Below are positions 14,361 through 20,544 of a stretch of DNA of 20,544 nt, piece after piece; position 1 is the first letter of the stretch; every line of letters starts with the position of its first letter. The translations under genes were made by a program, and so were the position numbers. The notes under the pieces are model-generated. The model made no database searches. It saw only the letters and a list, made by a program, of their open reading frames with translations, and was not told the DNA's origin. The DNA is from a bacterium (lineage in GTDB: Bacteria; Tectomicrobia; Entotheonellia; Entotheonellales; Entotheonellaceae), in NCBI GenBank assembly GCA_027294925.1, contig JAPULM010000357.1, positions 1-20,544 on the forward strand. The letters are read 5' to 3'.

Positions 14361-15608
14361 ATGCAGCCGCGATCAAGCGGGGCGTTGCGTGCTTTTGCTA
14401 ATCGCCAATATACCAGGCTCTGGCTAGCCAACTTTCTTTCTTATACCGCGCGCTGGATGCAAATGCCTTTGCTCGCCTGGATGATCCTGGAGCTCACCGA
14501 CTCGCCTTGGCTGGTTTCGCTGGTGGGATTTTTCACCATGGCGCCTACGCTGATCCTGGGGCTCGTTGGCGGCATGCTTGTTGATATGGCAGACCGCCGC
14601 CGCTTGCTTATTATGACGCAGGGCGGCAGCGCGCTGGTCAGTTGCTTACTTACCTTCCTGATGTTTACCGGTATGGTGCAGGTGTGGCATATTTATATGA
14701 TCACCCTGGCTACCGGTGTGTGCTGGGCCTTGGGCTTTCCCTCACGTCGCGCCACAATTTTTGATCTGCTGGGGGCTACTGGCGTGACCAACGCCGTGGC
14801 CGTCGACACCATTGGTATGAACGTCAGCCGCATGCTCGGCCCAGGCCTGGCCGGTGTTCTGATCGCGTTAACTGGTGTTGAAGGCGGCTATTCGATCGTC
14901 ACCCTTTGTTACGCGCTTGGCTATTTCCTGCTCCTCTCCTTACGCGTTGAGCAAGTGCAACGGCAAGCAGTCGCGAGCAAGCAGATGATGCGCAATCTGA
15001 TCGACGGCATGCGCTATGTCAGCCATGAACCCACCATTTTCGCCATGGTATGCATCACCATCACCATGAATCTGTTACTTTTTCCCTATATGCCAATGAT
15101 CCCTGTCATTACCCGAGATGTCCTGCACGTAGGACCTACGCTAATGGGGGCTTTACAGGCGGTGGAAGGATTCGGTTCAATGGTCGGCGCGTCGCTTATC
15201 GCCTCGTCAGTCAATCTACGCTATCACGGCCGCATCTTTGTCGGTGGTTCGCTTTTGGCCTTACTGGCTATGGTTATGTTTTCTCTGTCCCGTTGGTACA
15301 TTGTATCACTGCCAATTTTCCTTGTCCTTGGGTTTGGCATTGCAGGCTTCGCAACCATGCAGACCACGATTGTGTTAATGTTCGCCAAAGATGAGATGCG
15401 GGGACGAGCGCTTGGCGTTGTCAGTCTGGCGATTGGCTCCGGCCCGTTCGGCGCACTCATGATTGGAGCCATTGCCGATAGCGTCAGCCCGGTGTTTGCC
15501 ATTCGCATCATTGCGCTTATGGGCATCGTCGCCCTAGCGCTTATCGTTCTGATATTGCCTGCAATCATGGATCGTAGCCAACCTGCTATCGTTACGGCGC
15601 CGCGATAG
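14361..15608 (+). CDS. MFS transporter, EntS-like exporter family (first of two)
   Basis: A 415-residue inner-membrane protein with about 12 membrane segments. The N-terminal FANRQYTRLWLANFLSYTARWM and the loop GGMLVDMADRRRLLIMTQ (MFS motif A region between TM2 and TM3) are typical of the MFS_3/EntS group, which exports siderophores, macrolides and similar small molecules. The second-half repeat loop is FAKDEMRGRALGVV. It starts 10 bp after the peroxiredoxin-like stop, with no good ribosome site, so translation is probably coupled. A close relative follows downstream. The substrate is unknown. Confidence 0.88.
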   Translation: MQPRSSGALRAFANRQYTRLWLANFLSYTARWMQMPLLAWMILELTDSPWLVSLVGFFTMAPTLILGLVGGMLVDMADRRRLLIMTQGGSALVSCLLTFLMFTGMVQVWHIYMITLATGVCWALGFPSRRATIFDLLGATGVTNAVAVDTIGMNVSRMLGPGLAGVLIALTGVEGGYSIVTLCYALGYFLLLSLRVEQVQRQAVASKQMMRNLIDGMRYVSHEPTIFAMVCITITMNLLLFPYMPMIPVITRDVLHVGPTLMGALQAVEGFGSMVGASLIASSVNLRYHGRIFVGGSLLALLAMVMFSLSRWYIVSLPIFLVLGFGIAGFATMQTTIVLMFAKDEMRGRALGVVSLAIGSGPFGALMIGAIADSVSPVFAIRIIALMGIVALALIVLILPAIMDRSQPAIVTAPR

Positions 15609-15652
15609 GACGTCTAACGTCGGGCTCAAATTGATTTAGATGTGATGCCAAC

Positions 15653-17113
15653 ATGCGGTTTTCTTCGACGACTTGCACCAGCACGATCCAGCCTATACCG
15701 CGCCTAGCCTTCCTGGCAGCGCTATACAACCGCAATTTCCGCTATCTGTGGTTGTCATTTATTTGCTCGAGCTTTGTGCAGCGCATGGACGGCATAATGC
15801 TGGGGTGGCTCGTGCTTGAAATGACCCATTCTGCCACATGGGTGGGATTGATCGCGGCAGTGCGCTTTCTTGGAGCGCTTTTGGGCCCTCTGACCGGTGT
15901 CATGGCAGACCGGGTGGACCGGCGCCATCTCAGCCTGGCGACATTAGGCATCATGACGCTGGTGATTGCCGTCCTGGTAGTGCTTGTTGTGATGCGGCGT
16001 CTAGAGATTTGGCATCTATTCGCCGCAACAACCATACGCGGCGTTTTGTGGGCCTTCTTTCAGCCTGCTCAGCAGAGTTTACAGGCTGATATTTTAACAG
16101 GACGAGAATTGCCTAACGGTATTTCCCTCATCAATATGGCGATGAACATGACGTCGATTATCGGGCCGGTGCTTGGTGGGCTATTGCTCGCATGCTGTCG
16201 TCCGGCGCTACGCGTGCTGGATTGGTCTGATAGTGACATGGTGCTCCGCCTGAATTGGTCTACCTATGATGCACAGCATCTCTATGCGACAACCAGTATG
16301 GGTAAGGTCTTGATCAGTCGAGATCTAGGCGTAAACTGGACGTCAGCCCCCTTTTCTCTGCCCGGCGTCATCGCCCGTAGTCTGGCCTTTGAAGGGGCGG
16401 CAATTGGTGTACAATGGGCCTATTTAACGCTGTTGAGTTTGCACCTCATCCAACTATTCTGTTATATCGCCCTGCGTATACCGCCACACACCCGTCGGCA
16501 TACAGATGTCTCGATCTGGCAAAATCTACGGGACGGCATGTACTATGTTAGGCAAGACACCAGAATATGGACAGCACTCGGTTTAGCGGCTTTGGTTAAC
16601 TGGGTTTCTTTTCCGCTCAGCTTTACCCTCTTGCCGATCTTCGCTCGAGACGTGTTTAGCGTCGGTGCTGCGGGCTTGGGCGTCTTGGCAGCGGCGGTGG
16701 GTGTTGGTGCCTTGTTGGGTTCCTGGTTTATGATGGCCACCGGAACCGTTCGACGTGCAGGGTCACTTATGCTGGTTGGCACCCTGCTGTGGCAATGCTT
16801 TATTCTCGTTTTTGCGCTAACCTCCAATTATTATCTCGCCTTAGGCGCCCTGGTGTTTATTGGCATCTCACAAAGCATGAGCCTGACCAACATTTCTATT
16901 ATGCTGTTGGGAACGGGTAGTCGTGAAATGCGCGGTCGGATCATGGGCTTACGCTCTCTGGCCGTTGCCCCTCTGTTTTTCGGCAGCCTGTTCTCAGGCA
17001 TTGCCGCAGAACATATAGGAGCGTCGCACACTGCGATTATTTGTGCCGTGTTAGGTCTCATGGTCGTTATCGGGATTGCGCCTTGGGTTCCAAGAGGTGC
17101 CCCAGGTAATTGA
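15653..17113 (+). CDS. MFS transporter, EntS-like, with an Asp-box insert between TM5 and TM6 (second of two)
   Basis: A 486-residue paralogue of the preceding exporter, with the same N-terminal pattern (LYNRNFRYLWLSFICSSFVQ), TM2-3 loop (GVMADRVDRRHLSL) and late loop (SREMRGRIMGLRSLAV). It is about 70 residues longer, mainly because of an insert of about 60 residues after TM5 (residues 185-247). In the neighbour this loop is only a few residues (TGVEGG). The insert contains HLYATTSMGKVLISRDLGVNW, cut here to its core SRDLGVNW (222-229), which fits the S-x-D-x-G-x-x-W Asp-box of BNR/sialidase-type propellers. By MFS topology the loop faces outward. The start ATG at 15653 has a weak ribosome site and follows the previous stop by 44 bp. 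Confidence 0.88.
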   Translation: MRFSSTTCTSTIQPIPRLAFLAALYNRNFRYLWLSFICSSFVQRMDGIMLGWLVLEMTHSATWVGLIAAVRFLGALLGPLTGVMADRVDRRHLSLATLGIMTLVIAVLVVLVVMRRLEIWHLFAATTIRGVLWAFFQPAQQSLQADILTGRELPNGISLINMAMNMTSIIGPVLGGLLLACCRPALRVLDWSDSDMVLRLNWSTYDAQHLYATTSMGKVLISRDLGVNWTSAPFSLPGVIARSLAFEGAAIGVQWAYLTLLSLHLIQLFCYIALRIPPHTRRHTDVSIWQNLRDGMYYVRQDTRIWTALGLAALVNWVSFPLSFTLLPIFARDVFSVGAAGLGVLAAAVGVGALLGSWFMMATGTVRRAGSLMLVGTLLWQCFILVFALTSNYYLALGALVFIGISQSMSLTNISIMLLGTGSREMRGRIMGLRSLAVAPLFFGSLFSGIAAEHIGASHTAIICAVLGLMVVIGIAPWVPRGAPGN

Positions 17114-17167
17114 AAAAAATGGTAAAAACCACTTGCCGCTAAAGATTGCTTGGAGGTGTTTTGCTTT

Positions 17168-17557
17168 ATGCGACTTGGCGTCGTAATGGGGCTGGCAATA
17201 TTTGTTGTGCTTATCGGGGTGTATCTGAGGTTGCGGCAGAGAAGATTCGCCGCCGGCCAAGCCTTGCTGGCTGCTACCGAACTCGGCGATATTGAACACA
17301 TACAAACCTTATTGAAACATGCCAATGTCAACGTCAGAAATGTGCAGGGCTGGACGCCCCTACACATTGCGGTGATCGGCGGCGACATCATACTCGTCGA
17401 ACTTCTCCTACGTCATGGCGCCGCCATCAACGCAGAGTCATATATTGGGGCGACTGCGCTTGATCACGCCATCACTTATGGGCAACGCAAGGCTATTGTC
17501 CAACTACTGCAAGCGCGAGGTGCAACAAACAATACGAACTGGGGTGATATATACTAA
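17168..17557 (+). CDS. Membrane-anchored ankyrin-repeat protein
   Basis: A 129-residue protein with an N-terminal hydrophobic segment (VVMGLAIFVVLIGVYLRL) followed by RQRR, which looks like a single-pass anchor or uncleaved signal. About three ankyrin repeats follow: ALLAATELGDIEHIQTLLKH, then GWTPLHIAVIGGDIILVELL and ATALDHAITYGQRKAIVQLL, each showing the TPLH/A-type helix-turn-helix pattern. ATG 17168 is preferred, with GGAGGT at 17152-17157; a TTG at 17150 would add six residues. It follows the second exporter by 54 bp and probably ends the operon. In Pseudomonas the periplasmic-side ankyrin protein AnkB supports a catalase, so a partner role for the peroxide-defence gene here is a reasonable guess but only that. 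Confidence 0.85.
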   Translation: MRLGVVMGLAIFVVLIGVYLRLRQRRFAAGQALLAATELGDIEHIQTLLKHANVNVRNVQGWTPLHIAVIGGDIILVELLLRHGAAINAESYIGATALDHAITYGQRKAIVQLLQARGATNNTNWGDIY

Positions 17558-17583
17558 CCCATGCAGATTTGTGCTCGCACTAG

Positions 17584-17660
17584 CGGGCAGTAGTCTCTGA
17601 TCGGTTCTGAACGTTGTATCCACATTTAAAGACAACATGTCTCATCCTGCCAAACTGGCC
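17584..17660 (+). repeat. Dispersed intergenic repeat, copy A
   Basis: This stretch aligns with 20163-20241 over its whole length with a few small gaps; roughly 70 percent of positions agree by eye. Shared blocks are CGGGCAG, GGTTCTgAACG, ACATTTAAA, TGTCTCA and TGCCAAACTGGC. It lies in the 107-bp spacer between the convergent ankyrin and acyltransferase genes. Weaker similarity runs on into the acyltransferase stop region. Confidence 0.7.
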
Positions 17661-17664
17661 AGGG

Positions 17665-18495
17665 TCATTGCGCTAGGCAGGACTTTGACCGTATGGTAGC
17701 AAGATCGTAAACGTGCTTTTGCAGTTGCTGTGCAATCCCCGCAACCTCACCAGTCGCCAGTCGCCGATAGGGGATCACCGAACCGACACGGACGGTAATA
17801 TGTTGAGATACCGGATGGAGCAGTTCTCGCGCCACAAAAAAGTGTCGCAGTTTGCGCGGCAGCGACAAAAAAAGCAGGCTGCTACGGCCTGCAATATAGA
17901 TCGGCAGAACGTCGGCTTGACAATCCCGCACAAAGTGCACAGCGCCATTCTTCCAGCGGTGATCGCGCACGCCGCGCATGGTGAGCTTGGAAATCCCGCC
18001 GGCGGGAAATAAAATGACGGCTTGTTCTTGATCTAAGGCAGCGCGGATCCGACATCGTGCGTCCTGGTTGAATGTCGCGTAGCGATCGACGGCGAGACAG
18101 AGGGACGCGATCTGCGGCACAATGAGTGGTCCCAACTTGTTGATGACGACCTGCACGTCGTGACGCACGTGATGCAGACATTGCAGCATTAAAAAAACAT
18201 CAGCTGCCCCAACCGGATGGTTGGCAAGCACCAAGAGGCGACCCCGAGATGGAATATCCGGTGTATTCTCGTAGCTAACCGAAAGCCCTGTACGTGCAAC
18301 AATCGCATCAACCGCCGCAAAGCCGGCGAGGGATTTTATCGCCTCGACAAAGGCGCGGATTTCATTGATCATGATGATCTGTTTGATGGCAGACGTCACC
18401 CATGTCCTACGCAGCAAGCGCGGCAGGTGATTGGCAAAGTACGTTTCTAGCAATTGCTCGAAGGGCGGTATGTTGGGGTCAGGTTGTTCTGGCAT
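17665..18495 (-). CDS. PlsC-type lysophospholipid/glycerolipid acyltransferase family protein
   Basis: A 276-residue protein with the acyltransferase motif I as NHPVGAADVF (residues 92-101), the NHPxGxxD variant of the H-x4-D motif seen in hemolysin-type acyltransferases. A probable motif III is FPAGGISKL (163-171), and an ADVLPIYIAGRSSLLFL segment follows. The family moves acyl groups onto lipid or ornithine acceptors at the membrane face. The start is ATG 18495; GTG directly before it is an alternative. The ribosome site is weak. It is convergent with the ankyrin gene and lies 33 bp downstream of the next MFS gene on the same strand, so the two may be cotranscribed. Confidence 0.85.
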   Translation of the reverse strand: MPEQPDPNIPPFEQLLETYFANHLPRLLRRTWVTSAIKQIIMINEIRAFVEAIKSLAGFAAVDAIVARTGLSVSYENTPDIPSRGRLLVLANHPVGAADVFLMLQCLHHVRHDVQVVINKLGPLIVPQIASLCLAVDRYATFNQDARCRIRAALDQEQAVILFPAGGISKLTMRGVRDHRWKNGAVHFVRDCQADVLPIYIAGRSSLLFLSLPRKLRHFFVARELLHPVSQHITVRVGSVIPYRRLATGEVAGIAQQLQKHVYDLATIRSKSCLAQ

Positions 18496-18528
18496 CACTC
18501 ACTGTCTTCACTAGCCACTTTGACAAGA

Positions 18529-19851
18529 TTAGACGCCTGACGCCTGCGTGGTTTGGACGGACCGGGCTGGTGCGGGGGGCGCTACTTTTTCGGCCTTGGC
18601 GTGCTCAGCCTGTCCTAAAAGGTCCATCGCAAGTAGAGTGGAGATCAGTCCGGCGCCGAAACTAAGGAGCCAGGATACGGTATAACCATGTGAAACGTCA
18701 AACAGATAACCGCCGAGAAAACCACCCACGGCCATCCCTACCATGGCAAAACAGTTCTGCCCTGAGTAACCTGGACCGAACAGGCGGGAACCATATAACT
18801 CGCGAGCCACGACGCCATACTGCGTGCCAACACCGCCATAGCCAAATCCCCACACCAATGCATATAGGAAGAAAATCACCGGGTCTTGCGTGTTGACTAA
18901 CCACAGGACAAAGGCGCCTTGCATAAATAGGGTCACCATTAAGGTGAGGCGAGCGTCGTGACGATCGGCGAACATGCCCCAAAAGATACGCCCGGCAACG
19001 GAAGAAATGCCCATAATGCCGAGCACCCAGGAAGAGGCAAAGGCCGACAAACCTGCACTCTGGGCAAACCCCACCGTATGAACCAGGGGAATCGAATGAC
19101 ACACACAGCAGAAAAAGTTAATCAGCGAGAGGGTCCAGAATCCTTGGTGGTGCAAAACATTACCCCATAATGAACTAATAGAGGCAGGGCGGGGAGAGGC
19201 GGGCTGCACTGCAACACGAGGTGCGGGCGTTGTTTTGGCGCCGTAGGGCTTCAGACCCAAATCATGCGGATAATTACGCATCAGAAGATAAGCTACTGCA
19301 AGGACAGAGGTCATCGTCAAGCTAATCGCTACGAAAGCCGTCTGCCAATCCCAGCGAAAAATCAACCAGGTTACAACGGGTGAAAACACAAACGGCCCAA
19401 CCCCATTACCAGCCATGGTGAGGCCCATTACCATACCACGCCGATGTTCGAACCAGCGTGTGATCAGCGTTGTGGTCGAGATGAAGAACGTGCTCCGTCC
19501 CAAGGCGGCAACCACGCCGTACCACAGATAAAAGCCTCCGATGTCATTCACCGTGCTCGTCATATAGAGACCCAAGCCATGTACCAATGCACCAACCAAA
19601 AAAATCAATCTGAGGCTGTAGGCATGCATAAAAGAGCCGACCGCCAACACGCCCAAGCCGCTAACCAGAGCCGAAAGCGCATAGCTGAACGACACAGCAC
19701 TATACGACCATCCCATTGTATCAACCAGTGGGTTAATGAAAACACCGAACGCCATCATGGTGCCGGAGGCCATCATGGTGGTAAGAAAGCAAGCACCTAG
19801 GACAATCCAGCCGTAGAAGAAGCGCGAAGGCGATACTATTTGTGCAGGCAT
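18529..19851 (-). CDS. MFS transporter, OFA/monocarboxylate-type
   Basis: A 440-residue inner-membrane protein with about 12 membrane segments and a hydrophilic middle loop (about 210-235, rich in Pro and Ala). The N-terminal RFFYGWIVLGACFLTTMMA and the motif WFEHRRGMVMGLTMAGNGVG are characteristic of the OFA/MCT group, which carries oxalate, formate and other monocarboxylates. MFADRHDARLTLM is the second-half motif A loop. AAAGGA lies upstream of the ATG on the minus strand. An organic-acid substrate is likely by family but not shown by the sequence. Confidence 0.9.
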   Translation of the reverse strand: MPAQIVSPSRFFYGWIVLGACFLTTMMASGTMMAFGVFINPLVDTMGWSYSAVSFSYALSALVSGLGVLAVGSFMHAYSLRLIFLVGALVHGLGLYMTSTVNDIGGFYLWYGVVAALGRSTFFISTTTLITRWFEHRRGMVMGLTMAGNGVGPFVFSPVVTWLIFRWDWQTAFVAISLTMTSVLAVAYLLMRNYPHDLGLKPYGAKTTPAPRVAVQPASPRPASISSLWGNVLHHQGFWTLSLINFFCCVCHSIPLVHTVGFAQSAGLSAFASSWVLGIMGISSVAGRIFWGMFADRHDARLTLMVTLFMQGAFVLWLVNTQDPVIFFLYALVWGFGYGGVGTQYGVVARELYGSRLFGPGYSGQNCFAMVGMAVGGFLGGYLFDVSHGYTVSWLLSFGAGLISTLLAMDLLGQAEHAKAEKVAPPAPARSVQTTQASGV

Positions 19852-20027
19852 GGCGCCGATCCTTTGGGATGAGACGTCGCGTTATGTCCAACGGACATCG
19901 CCTCCTGATTCGATATAATAGCTGGTGTATGTTTCGTCGTCATGTTGTCTCGGTTAGCAGGCGTCGATTTGCCCTGTGCGAAGGTAGAACAGGAAATCGT
20001 CATAGCGACAGGCAAACTCGGATAGAA

Positions 20028-20050
20028 CGATACACCAACAGGTGTAATCG
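20028..20050. promoter_or_regulatory. Hairpin or operator-like dyad in the divergent spacer
   Basis: CGAT-ACACC-AACA-GGTGT-A-ATCG forms a 9-bp stem with one bulged A and a 4-base centre. TACACC-AACA-GGTGTA is a perfect 16-bp dyad within it. It lies about 180 bp upstream of the OFA-like transporter. A regulator-binding site is plausible; the regulator is unknown. Confidence 0.4.
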
Positions 20051-20162
20051 ACAAGATAGGCAGCCTGTATCGTGTCAAAATTATAGTCTGTCCACCCTTG
20101 TATCGACAACCAGAAAGTATCTTAACAAATGAATCCCCTGCCCTCTATGTTTCGAGTACAAC

Positions 20163-20241
20163 CGGGCAGAAGAAGTTTCTGAGTGGTTCTAAACGTCATA
20201 TTACATTTAAAAACGGTGTGTCTCAGCATGCCAAACTGGCA
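20163..20241 (+). repeat. Dispersed intergenic repeat, copy B
   Basis: This is the second copy of the element at 17584-17660, in the same orientation. It ends in TGCCAAACTGGCA (20229-20241), a perfect TGCCA-AAC-TGGCA palindrome; copy A has TGCCAAACTGGCC there. It lies about 160 bp upstream of the acyl-CoA dehydrogenase start. Confidence 0.7.
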
Positions 20242-20399
20242 AGATAATGATGCTACGCAGCACTAGCCACTTCATCATAAACGAAGGCTGTGGTATAAAC
20301 TTCGGATAAAGAACGCCACAAATTCGATGCATCGATGCAACCTCCATCATTCGTTGCGTAGCGCTCCGTCGCGATTACGTTACGCCATGGGAGACCAGA

Positions 20400-20544
20400 A
20401 TGGACTTTACCCTTAACGAATCCCAGCAGCAATTGCAAGCCACTTTGCGCCGCTTTGTAGCGCAGGAGGTCATTCCAAACGCTAGCGATTATGAACATGC
20501 TGACGCCTATCCGCAGCCCATGGTCAAACAAATGGCCGCCATGG
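20400..20544 (+). CDS. Acyl-CoA dehydrogenase, N-terminal part (cut by right edge)
   Basis: ATG at 20400, preceded by GGGAG, opens a frame that runs off the window. The 48 visible residues (MDFTLNESQQQLQATLRRFV, then AQEVIPNASDYEHADAYPQP) are the typical first helices of the acyl-CoA dehydrogenase N-terminal domain, with the FxLxxxQxxLxxxxRxFxxxEVxP pattern. The enzyme should be a FAD flavoprotein oxidising an acyl-CoA thioester. No FAD-binding or catalytic residues are in view, so the chain-length class cannot be told. Confidence 0.85.
   Translation, partial: MDFTLNESQQQLQATLRRFVAQEVIPNASDYEHADAYPQPMVKQMAAM

Larger units (their letters stand above)
19852..20399. other. Long divergent spacer (548 bp) between the OFA-like transporter and the acyl-CoA dehydrogenase
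   Basis: I find no convincing gene here. Open frames on either strand (for example 19836-20078 minus and 20253-20531 minus) look like chance or shadow frames. The spacer carries a strong dyad at 20028-20050, repeat copy B at 20163-20241, overlapping palindromes at 20325-20338 and an 8-bp inverted pair GCTACGCA/TGCGTAGC (20252-20259 and 20355-20362). The last 12 bases hold the GGGAG ribosome site of the dehydrogenase. Confidence 0.65.

Noticed and set aside
15609..15621. GACGT-CTA-ACGTC hairpin after the first exporter as a terminator
   Set aside because: The stem is only 5 bp with no T-run, and the next gene starts 32 bp later in the same operon.
20253..20531. Minus-strand 92-codon frame overlapping the acyl-CoA dehydrogenase start
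   Set aside because: No family resemblance and no good ribosome site; it is the shadow of the real plus-strand gene.
1..20544. CRISPR arrays, tRNA or rRNA genes, insertion sequences
   Set aside because: I saw no regularly spaced repeats, no tRNA or rRNA-like sequence and no transposase frame on either strand.

Overview
The window suggests a free-living bacterium of moderate to high GC. Three things point this way: an HDOD-GGDEF c-di-GMP protein, a molybdenum hydroxylase operon of the xanthine dehydrogenase/CO dehydrogenase superfamily, and an NrtR/PncB NAD-salvage module. The most informative trait is apparent use of selenocysteine (Sec). One gene has an in-frame TGA exactly at the peroxidatic cysteine of a peroxiredoxin-like protein. 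A second gene, a COG0701-type (ArsP/YraQ-like) permease, is crossed by two in-frame TGAs, one of them at its conserved PFC cysteine. I cannot place the lineage from the sequence alone. TGA also ends normal genes here, so the code is standard.

Layout. 1-1013 (+): the end of an HDOD-GGDEF diguanylate cyclase, with a frameshift between the two domains. 1243-7684 (-): a compact overlapping operon read from right to left. It encodes a CoxG-like SRPBCC protein, an FAD subunit, a [2Fe-2S] subunit and two tandem paralogous molybdopterin-binding large subunits. 7685-7993: a divergent control region with a dyad over a candidate promoter. 7994-8917 (+): the two-TGA permease. 8936-9180 (+): a decayed C-terminal piece of a 2-oxoacid dehydrogenase E1-beta subunit. 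9264-10558 (-): a PP2C-type phosphatase and a truncated VWA-domain protein, probably the remains of a TerY-P-like signalling set. 10634-12995 (-): NrtR and nicotinate phosphoribosyltransferase, with a promoter and palindromic operator between them.

13314-17557 (+): a likely operon of a VOC-family dioxygenase/glyoxalase-like protein, the Sec peroxiredoxin-like protein, two MFS exporters and a membrane-anchored ankyrin protein. The second exporter carries an unusual extracytoplasmic insert with an Asp-box motif. 17665-18495 (-): a PlsC-type acyltransferase. 18529-19851 (-): an OFA/MCT-like MFS transporter. 20400 to the right edge (+): the start of an acyl-CoA dehydrogenase. A diverged repeat of about 78 bp lies in two spacers, 17584-17660 and 20163-20241.

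How the genes fit together. The hydroxylase operon should oxidise an unidentified N-heterocycle or aldehyde-like substrate. The NrtR/PncB pair keeps the NAD pool. The 13.3-17.6 kb operon looks like an efflux and peroxide/electrophile defence unit. Several genes are broken or shortened (the GGDEF junction, the E1-beta remnant, the VWA gene), so the region has been eroded or the assembly holds a few indels. The TGA codons differ: they are substitution-like, fall at expected cysteine sites in two unrelated families, and in the permease are each followed by a hairpin with a GGUC-containing loop at about 20 nt.
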